Of a DNA stretch of 45,828 nucleotides, positions 7,907-16,801 are shown in pieces; within the stretch, counting starts at the first letter, position 1; the number at the start of each line of letters is the position of its first letter. The stretch lies in the NCBI GenBank assembly GCA_021413905.1, contig JAIOPO010000006.1, positions 1 to 45,828 on the forward strand. Direction: 5' to 3'. This DNA comes from Candidatus Nomurabacteria bacterium (lineage in GTDB: Bacteria; Patescibacteriota; Minisyncoccia; Phycocordibacterales; UBA9973). The position numbers and the translations under genes were made by a program. The notes under the pieces were generated by a model. The model was not told the DNA's origin, did not search any database, and saw only the letters and a program-made list of their open reading frames with translations.

Positions 7907-7942
7907 AAAAAGCCCCGTTCGCATTTGCGAACGGGGCTTTTT
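7907..7942. terminator. Strong intrinsic terminator between convergent genes
   Basis: A 16-bp perfect stem (aaaaagccccgttcgc / gcgaacggggcttttt) with an ATTT loop. T-runs lie on both sides, so it can end both the acidic ORF transcript and tyrS, whose stop lies at 7952. Confidence 0.92.
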
Positions 7943-7951
7943 AATTTTATC

Positions 7952-9139
7952 TTAATTTACATTTATTTTCAAAAATCTTTTCTTTCCGATTTTTAAAGTT
8001 AGATTTTCTAAAACTTTAAAATTAACATCTTTTATATTTTCATTTTTCTCTAAATCATGCACAGCATTACCTTCCACCAATCTTCTGTATTCCCCTTTTG
8101 AACTCAAAACTTTTTTATCCACCAAAACTTCCATCAAAATTTCTCCGGCATTTACTTTTATTTCCTCCATCTCATCCGGAATTTCTTTTTTAGAAAAAGT
8201 ATTCTCCCAATTTATTTGTGCTTCCTGTGCCTTTTTTTCTCCGTGGTAAATTTTTACGATTTCAAAAGCAAGTTTTAATTTTGCATCGCGAGGATTTTGC
8301 ATATTTGGAAAATATTTTTCTTCTAAATCTGTGCAAAGCTCAAAACCTTTTAAAATCAATCCATCATTCCAACTCATTATTTTACCAAACATTTCATTAG
8401 CATTATCTAAAAATGAAATCATGTTGCCTTCTGTTTTACCCATTTTCTTTCCAGTATTATCTTCGAGCAATTTCATTGTAATTACAGATTTATCTTTTTT
8501 AAGAATCTCAGAAACTAAATTTCTACCCATAAGCATATTAAAAGTCTGATCATTGCCTCCAATCTCTATATCAATATCCATAGCAACACTATCGTACCCT
8601 TGCATTAAAGGATAAAAAAATTCATGTCCAAATATTGGTTTATTTTCTTCTTGTCTACGAACAAACATATCGCGTTTCAACATTTGGTCTACTGTAATCT
8701 TTGAAGCAAGATTTAAGACATCTTCAAATTTCATTTTTGCCAACCATTTAGAATTGAATTTAAATTTTGCTGGATTATTACCATTGAATTTCAAAAACTT
8801 ACTTGCTTGTTTTTTATAATTTTTACAATTATTTAAAACTTCTTTATGAGTAAGCTGAATTCGAGTTGCCATTTTATCTGTTGGATCACCTATCATCGCT
8901 GTAAAATCTCCAATCAAAAGAATCACCTCATGTCCTAATTCTTGAAATTGTTTTAATTTCATTATTGGTATAACATGCCCCATATGCAAAGTTGGACCAG
9001 TAGGGTCAATACCTAAGTATATTTTCAATTTTTTTCCAGACAAAAGTTTATTTTTTAAACTTTCTTTTACGAAAATATTTTCCACCCCCCTGTTTAAAAT
9101 AAAATCTATTCTTTTTTCATCTGTTATTACCTTTGACAT
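7952..9139 (-). CDS. tyrS: Tyrosyl-tRNA synthetase
   Basis: Charges tRNA-Tyr. The class I Rossmann core shows 'IYLGIDPTGPTLHMGH' with the HIGH-type motif HMGH at 52-55. Further signs are 'GGNDQTFNMLMGR' and a KMSKS-type loop 'KKMGKTEGN' near 231. The last ~65 residues ('VLSSKGEYRRLVEGNAV') form the S4-like RNA-binding domain. Length (395) is normal. A TATAAT lies 6 nt before the ATG, so the transcript should be leaderless. It is divergent from the penicillin-binding protein gene, with 37 nt between the two start codons. Confidence 0.96.
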   Translation of the reverse strand: MSKVITDEKRIDFILNRGVENIFVKESLKNKLLSGKKLKIYLGIDPTGPTLHMGHVIPIMKLKQFQELGHEVILLIGDFTAMIGDPTDKMATRIQLTHKEVLNNCKNYKKQASKFLKFNGNNPAKFKFNSKWLAKMKFEDVLNLASKITVDQMLKRDMFVRRQEENKPIFGHEFFYPLMQGYDSVAMDIDIEIGGNDQTFNMLMGRNLVSEILKKDKSVITMKLLEDNTGKKMGKTEGNMISFLDNANEMFGKIMSWNDGLILKGFELCTDLEEKYFPNMQNPRDAKLKLAFEIVKIYHGEKKAQEAQINWENTFSKKEIPDEMEEIKVNAGEILMEVLVDKKVLSSKGEYRRLVEGNAVHDLEKNENIKDVNFKVLENLTLKIGKKRFLKINVN

Positions 9140-9145
9140 AAATGG

Positions 9146-9151
9146 ATTATA
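9146..9151 (-). promoter_or_regulatory. -10 hexamer TATAAT of tyrS, 6 nt from ATG
   Basis: Minus-strand TATAAT-CCATTT-ATG. Predicted leaderless start. It shares a 37-nt divergent spacer with the PBP -10 box. Confidence 0.6.
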
Positions 9152-9164
9152 ACATAATATCTGC

Positions 9165-9170
9165 TATGAT
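9165..9170 (+). promoter_or_regulatory. -10 hexamer TATGAT of the PBP gene, 6 nt from ATG
   Basis: TATGAT-TAAACT-ATG on the plus strand, the mirror of the tyrS arrangement. Predicted leaderless start. Confidence 0.55.
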
Positions 9171-9176
9171 TAAACT

Positions 9177-11684
9177 ATGAGAAAAAATTATAAAAAACAT
9201 AAATTTTTAAACAATATATTACTCTTGTGTTTAGGGGGAGGTATTTTTTTGGCAGGATTTATCATTATCTGGATGGCCACAATTAAAATTCCTGATTTTC
9301 ATTCTTTTGACAGTCGAAAAACAATAAATTCTACTCAGATATACGACAGAACTGGAAAAGTAATGCTTTATGATTTAAATAAAGACATAAAAAGAAGTAG
9401 CATTCCTTTTGATCAAATGAGTGTAAATATTAAAAATGCAACAGTGGCTGTAGAAGATGCTGATTTCTACAATCATAGTGGAATAAAAATAACTTCAATA
9501 ATCCGAGCTGTTTTATCAAATGTATTCCATATTGGAATAGGAGGTGGTGGATCTACTATAACTCAACAATTAGTTAAAAACACTTTATTAAATTCAAAAA
9601 AAACAATTGGTAGAAAGATAAAAGAATGGGTGCTTGCGATAAAAATAGACCGTGCAATGCCAAAAGAAAAAATATTGGAATTATATTTAAATGAATCGCC
9701 TTATGGTGGCAATGTTTACGGAGTACAAGAAGCATCACGTATGTATTTCGGTAAAAATGCTATTGATTTAGATTTAGCTGAATCTGCATATCTCGCATCA
9801 CTACCACAATCCCCGACAACACTTTCTCCTTATGGAAAAAATAAAGCGAAACTAGAAGAACGTAAGAACTTTGTTTTATTTAGAATGAAAGAAGTAAAAT
9901 TTATAACAGAAGAACAATACAATAATGCAAAAAATGAAGTTGTGACATTTTTACCGCAACAAACTTCCGGCATAAAAGCTCCTCACTTTGTATTTTTTAT
10001 AAAAGATTATTTAGAAAATAAATACGGAGCAGATATGGTATTAAACGGAGGACTTAAAATCACAACTACTTTGGATTATGATTTACAACAAAAAGCAGAA
10101 CAAATAGTAAAAGAAGGGGCTTTGCAAAATGAAAAAGATTGGGGTGGATCAAATGCTTCTCTTGTAGCAATTGATCCGAAAACAGGAGGCATACTTTCAA
10201 TGGTTGGCTCCAGAAATTATTTCGATAAAGAAATAGATGGCAATTTTAATGTAGCGACAGCATCCAGACAACCAGGTTCATCTTTCAAGCCTTTCATTTA
10301 TGCCACTGCTTTCAACAAAGGATTTACACCAGATGCAGTTCTTTTTGATGTGCCGACAGAATTTTCTACAACATGTAATGTATACGGAAAAGCATTGCCT
10401 GGACACAATCAAGACACTTGTTACAATCCGGACAACTATGATAATAAATTCCGTGGCCCAATGTCTTTACGAGATGCTTTAGCACAATCCATAAACATCC
10501 CCGCTGTAAAATTATTTTATTTAGCAGGCACAAAAGATTCGATAAAAACAGCCGAAGATATGGGTATCAGCACGCTTGTAGACCCTAGCCGATACGGACT
10601 TACACTTGTTATCGGAGGTGGTGAAGTTAAATTATTAGATATAACATCAGCTTATGGCGTATTTGCAAATGAAGGAATAAAAAACCAATACACTGGAATT
10701 CTAAAAATAGAAGATAGTAATGGAAATATTTTAGAACAATATAATCCTAATACTCAAAACATATTACCTAAAAATACAGCATTAATGATATCTGATATTC
10801 TTTCTGATAATACTGCGCGTGCTCCAACATTTGGTTCCAATTCAGTTTTAAATATTCCCAATGTTGCAGTAAAAACAGGAACCACAAATAATAATAAAGA
10901 TGCATGGACTATCGGATACACTCCGTCTATTGTCGTTGGTGTCTGGGCTGGAAACAATGACAACAAACCAATGAAAAAAGGAGGATCTGCTTTGGCTGGA
11001 CCAATTTGGAATAAATTCATGAATGAAGCTTTGCAAGTAATGCCAAATGAAAAATTTGAGAAGCCTAACTTAGACTTCGATCCAGAAGCTGTAAAACCAG
11101 TTTTAAGAGGTTTATGGCAAGGAAACGAACATTTCTTTGTTGATAAAATTTCCGGCAAATTAGCAACGATAAACACACCGAAAGAAATGAAGGTAGAAAA
11201 AGTTATAACGAATGTTCATTCGATACTTTACTGGGTTGATAAAAATAATATTTTAGGAAATCCACCTTCTAATCCATCAGACGACTCACAATTCAACCAT
11301 TGGGAATTTGGTGTACAAAATTGGTGGGCGCAAAATAAAAACAAATATCCTGTGACAACATGGGCAAGTCAACCACAAGGCTATGATGATGTTCATACAG
11401 AAACAATGAAACCAAAAATATCAATTATTTCTCCTGATACGATTACCACATATCAATCTGAACAAAAAATAGATTTAAAATTTACAAGCTCAGGAAGATT
11501 TGCATTACAAAAAATAGATGTATTTATAAATGACAATTATTTAAGCACATTAAAATCTCCATTTAATTTTTCATTTACTCCGTCAGAGCTAGACAATTTA
11601 AAAAATGAAAATGAATTAAAGCTCGTCTATTACGATACAGCTTATAATCAAAACGAAACAATATCGACATTTAAAGTACAATAG
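9177..11684 (+). CDS. Class A penicillin-binding protein (glycosyltransferase plus transpeptidase)
   Basis: A bifunctional peptidoglycan synthase anchored by one N-terminal helix (residues ~12-32). The GT51 domain shows 'VAVEDADFYNHSGI' (~91), 'GGGGSTITQQLVKN' (~121) and 'ELYLNESPYGGNVYG'. The transpeptidase domain has the active serine in 'PGSSFKPF' (SxxK, ~367), the SxN motif in 'AQSINIPAVK', and 'KTGTTNNNKDAW' (~565). The C-terminal ~90 residues ('KISIISPDTITTYQSEQKID') look like an Ig-like add-on common in PBP1-type proteins. Length 835. It shows this cell makes its own wall. A bidirectional terminator follows directly. Confidence 0.95.
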   Translation: MRKNYKKHKFLNNILLLCLGGGIFLAGFIIIWMATIKIPDFHSFDSRKTINSTQIYDRTGKVMLYDLNKDIKRSSIPFDQMSVNIKNATVAVEDADFYNHSGIKITSIIRAVLSNVFHIGIGGGGSTITQQLVKNTLLNSKKTIGRKIKEWVLAIKIDRAMPKEKILELYLNESPYGGNVYGVQEASRMYFGKNAIDLDLAESAYLASLPQSPTTLSPYGKNKAKLEERKNFVLFRMKEVKFITEEQYNNAKNEVVTFLPQQTSGIKAPHFVFFIKDYLENKYGADMVLNGGLKITTTLDYDLQQKAEQIVKEGALQNEKDWGGSNASLVAIDPKTGGILSMVGSRNYFDKEIDGNFNVATASRQPGSSFKPFIYATAFNKGFTPDAVLFDVPTEFSTTCNVYGKALPGHNQDTCYNPDNYDNKFRGPMSLRDALAQSINIPAVKLFYLAGTKDSIKTAEDMGISTLVDPSRYGLTLVIGGGEVKLLDITSAYGVFANEGIKNQYTGILKIEDSNGNILEQYNPNTQNILPKNTALMISDILSDNTARAPTFGSNSVLNIPNVAVKTGTTNNNKDAWTIGYTPSIVVGVWAGNNDNKPMKKGGSALAGPIWNKFMNEALQVMPNEKFEKPNLDFDPEAVKPVLRGLWQGNEHFFVDKISGKLATINTPKEMKVEKVITNVHSILYWVDKNNILGNPPSNPSDDSQFNHWEFGVQNWWAQNKNKYPVTTWASQPQGYDDVHTETMKPKISIISPDTITTYQSEQKIDLKFTSSGRFALQKIDVFINDNYLSTLKSPFNFSFTPSELDNLKNENELKLVYYDTAYNQNETISTFKVQ

Positions 11685-11727
11685 AAAAAGCCCGCAAAAT
11701 TTTATCGAAAATTTTGCGGGCTTTTTT
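11685..11727. terminator. Bidirectional intrinsic terminator
   Basis: A 19-bp perfect stem (aaaaagcccgcaaaatttt and its complement) around an ATCG loop, starting 1 nt past the PBP stop. T-runs are present on both sides. The C-terminal codons of the opposing DciA-like gene lie within it, so one sequence is both coding and terminator. Confidence 0.92.
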
Positions 11728-11959
11728 GACCTAGAGTTTCTGCAAGTTTAAAGAATATTTTTTCTTGTTTCAGAAAAATCTCGTTTTTATAAATGGGTTT
11801 TATATTTAAATAAATTGTGCCATTTTTAATTTTTATATCTTCGGATTTTATATCTGTTTTTATTATCTCGGAAATAATATCTCTAATTGCTTTTTTCTTT
11901 ATTTCTTCAGAAAGAAGTATATTACTAAATCTTAAAAGTAAATCTTTTATTTCTATCAT
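11702..11959 (-). CDS. Short DUF721/DciA-like protein downstream of dnaN
   Basis: 85 residues. The pattern 'IKIKNGTIYLNIKPIYKNEI' followed by 'FFKLAETLG' resembles the core of the DUF721/DciA family: a strand of 'gtLyv.v.s..w..eL', then a helix. DciA helps load the replicative helicase, and many DciA genes lie near dnaN and dnaA, so the position fits. The protein is shorter than typical DciA and lacks an extended tail. The assignment rests on pattern and context only. Its last codons overlap the terminator hairpin. It lies 9 nt after dnaN, so the two are likely one operon. Confidence 0.6.
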   Translation of the reverse strand: MIEIKDLLLRFSNILLSEEIKKKAIRDIISEIIKTDIKSEDIKIKNGTIYLNIKPIYKNEIFLKQEKIFFKLAETLGQKSPQNFR

Positions 11960-11968
11960 GATTAATTT

Positions 11969-13066
11969 TTAACGATTCATCGGCATTATAAGATAAGTAA
12001 AAGATTTATCTGAAACACCGGAGACCACTATCGGTTGCGAAGGTTGATTGAATTTTATAGACAAACTGTCAGTAGTCAAAGACTGAAAACAATCCAAGAA
12101 ATATTTATAATTAAAACCGAGTTCTATATTCTCCCCTGTTAAAGCAGAATCAACGCTAGTTTTATTTTCACCAATATCATTATTTTGAGAAGACAATTCA
12201 AATATTTTTTCTTTTGGTTTAACAGAAAGATTTACTTGATTAAATTTATCTGAAAATATATTTGAGAGTTTTAAACCATTCAACAAATCTTGTTTCAACA
12301 TAATAGCCTCTGTTTTTGATTCTTTTGGAATAATTTGTCGATAATCAGGAAAAACTCCGTCAATAACCCTAGAGGTCAAATAAATATTATCAGATGAAAA
12401 AGAAATCTGATTTTTATTAAAACAAACTTTTATTGAACCATTAAAATCTCCGAATGTTCTCAAAATTTCAGGTATATTTTTAAAAGGTATCAATATGCCT
12501 GATATTTCATCAAGATTTTTAACTTTAACTTTTTTCTCAGCAAGTCTAAAAGAATCAGTAGAAACAAAAACTAAATTATCTTCATTAGAATAAATATAAA
12601 CACTTGATATTTCAGGTTTTATATCAGAAACAGAAGAACTATAATAAACAGACTTTATACCATCAATGAATTTTTTTGCTTCTATCTCAAAAGTTTCCCC
12701 TGTAACATGAGGAATAGTAGGAAAATCATCACTTTGTTGTCCTTTTAATTTAATTCTGCTTTTTTTTGTTTTAATAACAATATTTCCATCTTCACCTTCT
12801 ATTAAAACATTTTCATTTTGAAAAACATTAGAGAAAATATTCGCCAAAACAGATCCAGAAATAGCCACAATCCCTTCTTCTTCTACTTTTGCAGGTATTT
12901 CCATTTCAATACCTAAACTTAAATTCGTGGCACGTAATTTTAAAGATTTACCAGAAGCAATCAAAAGTATAGAACTCAAAATAGGTAAGGTTAAATTTTT
13001 ACCAGTTACCTTTTCTGTTTGATTGATAGCATTTTTAATTTTATCGATTCCACATTCTAGTTTCAT
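11969..13066 (-). CDS. dnaN: DNA polymerase III beta subunit (sliding clamp)
   Basis: This ring-shaped clamp tethers the replicative polymerase. At 365 residues it has the usual three-domain size. Clamp features include 'NLSLGIEMEIPAKVEEEGIVAI' (in part), 'DDFPTIPHV', 'VDGVFPDYRQIIP' (shortened), and the C-terminal 'IVVSGVSDKSFTYLIMPMNR' ending in the usual hydrophobic 'LIMPM.R' peptide-binding edge. It sits next to dnaA with an origin-like spacer between them, the classic order. Confidence 0.96.
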   Translation of the reverse strand: MKLECGIDKIKNAINQTEKVTGKNLTLPILSSILLIASGKSLKLRATNLSLGIEMEIPAKVEEEGIVAISGSVLANIFSNVFQNENVLIEGEDGNIVIKTKKSRIKLKGQQSDDFPTIPHVTGETFEIEAKKFIDGIKSVYYSSSVSDIKPEISSVYIYSNEDNLVFVSTDSFRLAEKKVKVKNLDEISGILIPFKNIPEILRTFGDFNGSIKVCFNKNQISFSSDNIYLTSRVIDGVFPDYRQIIPKESKTEAIMLKQDLLNGLKLSNIFSDKFNQVNLSVKPKEKIFELSSQNNDIGENKTSVDSALTGENIELGFNYKYFLDCFQSLTTDSLSIKFNQPSQPIVVSGVSDKSFTYLIMPMNR

Positions 13067-13304
13067 AATTGTTTATATCTTATATATTTAATCTATTAAT
13101 ACTATTAGTCCTGTTGATAAGTGGATAACTCTTTTTAATATTGTTAATTATAATTATTTTCAGAATTTTTTATTATAAACCACTGGAAAACTTTTTAATT
13201 ATACACACCTATTTTTATTTTTAAAAAGTTATTCTATTTTTACTCTTAGTTATTCACAGCTTTTATTTTACCTTTTCCATAACTTATTCAGATACTTATC
13301 AACA
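13067..13304. other. Origin-like spacer between dnaN and dnaA with DnaA boxes
   Basis: A 238-bp, very AT-rich gap. On the minus strand TTATCCACT and TTATCAACA overlap by one base (13112-13128). On the plus strand TTATTCACA lies at 13250-13258 and TTATCAACA at 13296-13304. Each has one mismatch to the TTATCCACA consensus. Between them is a long AT tract that could unwind. Together with the dnaA-rpmH junction and the strand switch, this is the best oriC candidate. Confidence 0.65.
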
Positions 13305-14657
13305 CTATTTAAACATAACTCTGATCTGTTCTATCTCTTGCATTAACTGATTATCATCTTTTAATTCTTCTTTAATTTTTAAATATGAGTGAATAACTGT
13401 CGTATGATCTTTACCTCCTAATTTTTGTCCTATTAAAGGATACGATACATTAAAATCTTCTCTTAATATATACATCACCACTTGTCTCGCTCGCACTATT
13501 TCTTTTCTTCTTGTTTTTTCGTAAATAGATGTCTCGTCTAAGTTATAATGGTCACTTACTATTTTAACAACATCTTTTATTGCTACATTTTTCTTGGGCT
13601 TGATGCTGTTTTTCAATAAGGTTTTTATCTCTATTAAAGTTAATGGTCTGTTTTTAAGACGATATTGGCATATGATGGTGTTTAAACTTCCCTCCAACTC
13701 ACGAATATTTCCTTGTATTGCTGAAGCTATGTAATCCAAGGTTTCTGGTTCTAAGTTAATATCCATTTCTTGTAATTTAAGCTTTAGAATTGCCAGACGT
13801 GACTCATATTCTGGTTCAGATACATCTACTATCATTCCAGCAGCAAAACGAGATTTGAGACGGTCTACAAGCTCAGGAATATGATTTGGATGTTTATCAG
13901 AAGAAAAGATTATTTGTTTATTGTTTTCATAAAATGTATTAAATGTATGAAATAATTCTTCTTGAATTTTTTCCATTTTACCTATGAATTGAATGTCGTC
14001 TATTATAAGCAGATCATATTTACGATATTTTTCTTTAAAAGAATTAGCTTTATTTCCCTGAAGAGAGTTTACAAAATCAGTAGCAAACTTTTCAAGAGTT
14101 ATATAACAAACTTTTTTACCAGGATATCTGTCTTTTATTGCATTTCCTACCGCTTGAATAAGATGTGTTTTACCAAGTCCTGTTTGCCCATAGACAAAAA
14201 AGGGATTGTATTTAGTGCCTGGATTTTCAATGATAGCTTGAGAAGCAGCATAAGCAAGTTCATTGAAAGTTCCAACAATAAAAGAATCAAATCTATAACG
14301 TGGATTTATATTGTCTTCTGGATTTATATATAAATCTTTTAAAGGTAACTCTTTGTTTGCATAAGTCTCTATTTGTTTAGGAGCTTCGTTTTTACTGCTG
14401 TTATTGTTGTCTATTTTAGTAATAGTATATTCAACTGCACGCATTGTCTGGAAACCATCCGCAATTGTTTTGGTGATTAGTTTGTGGTATTTATTTTTAA
14501 GCCAATCACGAACAAATTCGTTTGGTACTGCTATGTATACAATACCGTCTTCTTCTTTTAAGATTGAAGTATTTTTAAACCAAGTACTGAAATTAGCTTT
14601 CGATACTCCGCTCTCTATTTCTATTAAACAGTTCTTCCAAAGTTGTTTTATATCCAT
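13305..14657 (-). CDS. dnaA: Chromosomal replication initiator DnaA
   Basis: 450 residues with the full four-domain layout: an N-terminal interaction domain, a short linker around residues 85-115, an AAA+ domain and a C-terminal DNA-binding domain. Walker A 'GQTGLGKTH' is at 157-165 and Walker B 'LLIIDDIQ' at ~216-223. The DnaA-box-reading signature 'GKDHTTVIHSYLKI' is near 418-431. It opens origin DNA and loads helicase. TATAAT lies 8 nt before the ATG. DnaA boxes lie on both sides of the gene, so autoregulation is likely. Confidence 0.97.
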   Translation of the reverse strand: MDIKQLWKNCLIEIESGVSKANFSTWFKNTSILKEEDGIVYIAVPNEFVRDWLKNKYHKLITKTIADGFQTMRAVEYTITKIDNNNSSKNEAPKQIETYANKELPLKDLYINPEDNINPRYRFDSFIVGTFNELAYAASQAIIENPGTKYNPFFVYGQTGLGKTHLIQAVGNAIKDRYPGKKVCYITLEKFATDFVNSLQGNKANSFKEKYRKYDLLIIDDIQFIGKMEKIQEELFHTFNTFYENNKQIIFSSDKHPNHIPELVDRLKSRFAAGMIVDVSEPEYESRLAILKLKLQEMDINLEPETLDYIASAIQGNIRELEGSLNTIICQYRLKNRPLTLIEIKTLLKNSIKPKKNVAIKDVVKIVSDHYNLDETSIYEKTRRKEIVRARQVVMYILREDFNVSYPLIGQKLGGKDHTTVIHSYLKIKEELKDDNQLMQEIEQIRVMFK

Positions 14658-14794
14658 TGCTGTATATTATACTATTTGTTTTATGAATTTTAATTTCTAA
14701 ATCTTATTAACTATGTTTATAAGCTGTGGATAAACTAGATATCTTTATTTTAATAGGTATTGATTTATTTAGAATAATGTTATAAACTCTAAAT
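14658..14794. other. dnaA-rpmH intergenic region with a perfect DnaA box
   Basis: A 137-bp divergent spacer containing TGTGGATAA (14725-14733), a perfect DnaA box on the minus strand. It also holds the dnaA -10 (TATAAT, 14666-14671) and an rpmH -10-like TATAAA (14781-14786), 8 nt from the rpmH ATG. It may be the second half of the origin or the dnaA control region. Confidence 0.6.
14666..14671 (-). promoter_or_regulatory. -10 hexamer TATAAT of dnaA, 8 nt from ATG
   Basis: Minus-strand TATAAT-ATACAGCA-ATG. The predicted mRNA would start within one or two bases of the start codon. Confidence 0.55.
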
Positions 14795-14929
14795 ATGTCA
14801 CAAACATACCAACCAAATAAAAGAAAAAGAGCAAAAACACACGGTTTTTTGGCTCGAACTAAAACAAAAGGCGGTAAAAAAATGATTGCCCGCAGACGTC
14901 AAAAAGGTAGAAAAAAGCTTTCTGCTTAA
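14795..14929 (+). CDS. rpmH: Large ribosomal subunit protein bL34
   Basis: 44 residues, too short for the ORF track. The sequence '[18 protein letters not shown]' followed by '[19 protein letters not shown]' is the standard bL34 signature, with very high Lys/Arg content. Its place between dnaA and rnpA is the conserved order. It starts at ATG 14795, with a TATAAA 8 nt upstream. Confidence 0.97.
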   Translation: MSQTYQPNKRKRAKTHGFLARTKTKGGKKMIARRRQKGRKKLSA

Positions 14930-14950
14930 GGTTATTTGGTTTTTTAGCTT

Positions 14951-15328
14951 ATGCTTCCTAAAATAAATAGAGTAAATAAAGGTCAAATAGATCTCATATT
15001 TAACAAGGGTAAATATATAAATTCCCCTAATTTAACCTTTAAATTTATTATTTCTGGAGAAAATAAACACTCTGGTTTTTCTTTTATAGTTCCAAAAACT
15101 GTTTCAAAAAAAGCTATTGTTAGAAATAGGTTAAAAAGACGCGGATATGCTGTTTTAGCTAGATATATAGATAAATTACCCTCAAATTTAATAGGTGCTT
15201 TTGTTTTTGGTAAGAAAAGTGCTAATTCTTATGGTTTACCAAGAAAAAAGAATTCTAAAAATAGTGGAAAACCAGTTGAAAACCTTGATAACGAAATAAA
15301 AATCTTATTAAATAAGCTTATATTTTAA
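14951..15328 (+). CDS. rnpA: Ribonuclease P protein component
   Basis: The protein cofactor that helps RNase P RNA mature tRNA 5' ends. The diagnostic RNR motif is visible as '[10 protein letters not shown]' at 57-66, with the N-terminal '[19 protein letters not shown]' leading strand. At 125 residues it is normal. Its stop overlaps the yidD start by one base (TAATG), indicating translational coupling. No rnpB RNA gene was recognised in this window. Confidence 0.95.
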   Translation: MLPKINRVNKGQIDLIFNKGKYINSPNLTFKFIISGENKHSGFSFIVPKTVSKKAIVRNRLKRRGYAVLARYIDKLPSNLIGAFVFGKKSANSYGLPRKKNSKNSGKPVENLDNEIKILLNKLIF

Positions 15329-15540
15329 TGATAAAACAAGCTTTTATCCACATAATTAAATTCTATCAAAGATTTTTAAGTCCTTTAAAGGGTTCAACTT
15401 GTGTTTTTTACCCTACTTGTTCTGAATATACAAAACAAGCCATACAAAAATATGGTGTTTTTAAAGGTTTCTTGCTCGGTTTTTACCGTATTTTGCGTTG
15501 CCATCCTTGGCAAAAGAATCATATTGATTTGTTGAGGTAA
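15328..15540 (+). CDS. yidD: Membrane protein insertion efficiency factor YidD
   Basis: 70 residues with the family motif '[18 protein letters not shown]' and '[10 protein letters not shown]'. The invariant cysteines are present. It is thought to assist YidC-dependent insertion at the membrane surface. It overlaps rnpA by one base and is followed by yidC, the conserved order. A TTATCCACA inside the gene (15344-15352) matches a DnaA box but is coding and may be chance. Confidence 0.95.
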   Translation: MIKQAFIHIIKFYQRFLSPLKGSTCVFYPTCSEYTKQAIQKYGVFKGFLLGFYRILRCHPWQKNHIDLLR

Positions 15541-15563
15541 ATTTGGATTTTTTCACTTTTTCA

Positions 15564-15569
15564 TATAGA
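15564..15569 (+). promoter_or_regulatory. -10-like TATAGA upstream of yidC, 8 nt from ATG
   Basis: TATAGA then 8 nt to the ATG at 15578. It suggests an internal, nearly leaderless start within the rpmH-yidC set. Confidence 0.4.
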
Positions 15570-15577
15570 ATGAAAGA

Positions 15578-16318
15578 ATGATACATCATCTTTGGGATAT
15601 TGCTTTATATAAACCTTTTGTAAATGCCTTAGTTTTTCTAGTTTCAATAGTACCAGGTGGAGATGTTGGAATTGCTGTTATTTTGCTTACTTTGATAGTT
15701 AAAACAATACTATTCCCTCTATCTCAGAGATCTATTGAAGGTCAGTCAAAAATGAAGATATTAGAGCCTGATTTAAAAAAGATTAAAGAATCAGGTGCTT
15801 CAAAAGAAGAACAAGCAAAAATGACAATGGAGCTTTATAAAAAACATAATGCAAATCCTTTTGCTGGTTGCTTGTTGGTTTTAATTCAATTACCTATCAT
15901 TTTAGCTTTATATTATGTTTTCTATAAAGGATTGAATTTTGACAGTAGTATGTTTTATAATTTCGTTCATTCTCCCGAAAAAATAAATATGAATTTTCTT
16001 GGTTTGTTGAATATTGGTCATAAAAGTTTGATTTTAGCTATTTTGGCTGGTGTTTCACAATTTTTCCAAGCTTATTTTATGCCAAAACCAACAGTTTCCA
16101 GTAATAAAGATTCAAAAAATCAATCTTTCCAAGATAATTTTGCTAAAAGTATGAATATGCAAATGAAATACGTATTGCCTTTTTTTATAACCTTTATTGC
16201 TTATAGAATATCAGGTGCGGTTGCATTATATTGGATTACAAGTAATATATTTGCTATAGGTCAACAGATTTACGCTAATAAAAAACATGAGAAAATGAGC
16301 GCGATAATTGTTAAATAA
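15578..16318 (+). CDS. yidC: Membrane protein insertase YidC/Oxa1
   Basis: A short (246-residue) Gram-positive-type YidC with no large periplasmic domain. It has about five hydrophobic segments: 'LVFLVSIVPGGDVGIAVILL', 'VLIQLPIILALYYVFYKGL', the 'SLILAILAGVSQFFQAYFM' region, and 'YVLPFFITFIAYRISGAVAL' with 'YWITSNIFAIGQQ'. The cytoplasmic loop 'SQRSIEGQSKMKILEPDLKK' is typical. It inserts membrane proteins alone or with SecYEG. The gene order rnpA-yidD-yidC-jag is fully conserved. Confidence 0.95.
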   Translation: MIHHLWDIALYKPFVNALVFLVSIVPGGDVGIAVILLTLIVKTILFPLSQRSIEGQSKMKILEPDLKKIKESGASKEEQAKMTMELYKKHNANPFAGCLLVLIQLPIILALYYVFYKGLNFDSSMFYNFVHSPEKINMNFLGLLNIGHKSLILAILAGVSQFFQAYFMPKPTVSSNKDSKNQSFQDNFAKSMNMQMKYVLPFFITFIAYRISGAVALYWITSNIFAIGQQIYANKKHEKMSAIIVK

Positions 16319-16332
16319 TAAATTTAAATATT

Positions 16333-16800
16333 ATGCAAAAACAAGAAATACAAAATTTAATAAAAGATTTAGTTGAAAAGATGAATGTATCTTTGAAAAA
16401 TATTGATATCACAGAAGATAATGGTAAAAGTATGGTCTTTTCTTTGGAAGTTGATGAACCTCATTTTTTTATTAACCGTGAAGGTGAAGGACTTTTTGCT
16501 TTAAATCATCTTATTAAAAGGATCGTTGAATCTAAAAGTAATCCCGACGGGACATTAGTTTCTTTTTTAGTTGATGTTAATGGTTTTCATAAAAAGAGAA
16601 TGGATGGTGTGCGAGCTGTGGCACATATGATGGCGGAAAGAGCTCGTTACTTTAAATCAAATGTTGAAATTGACCCCATGTCTGCTTTTGATAGACGTAT
16701 AGTTCATGAATTTTTGTCTGATGCTATGGATTTAAAAACAGAATCAATGGGCGAAGGCCCTACTCGTAGAATAGTGATTAAATACACAGGTAGTATTTAA
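16333..16800 (+). CDS. jag: Jag/KhpB RNA-binding protein (KH and R3H domains)
   Basis: 155 residues. A KH-like middle ('GLFALNHLIKRIVESK') is followed by the R3H domain 'MSAFDRRIVHEFLSD' and 'GEGPTRRIVIKYTG'. The N-terminal Jag_N domain common in Firmicutes is missing or reduced. It binds RNA and is usually coupled to yidC. The convergent gene's stop is 1 nt away and no hairpin terminator separates them. Confidence 0.92.
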   Translation: MQKQEIQNLIKDLVEKMNVSLKNIDITEDNGKSMVFSLEVDEPHFFINREGEGLFALNHLIKRIVESKSNPDGTLVSFLVDVNGFHKKRMDGVRAVAHMMAERARYFKSNVEIDPMSAFDRRIVHEFLSDAMDLKTESMGEGPTRRIVIKYTGSI

Positions 16801-16801
16801 T

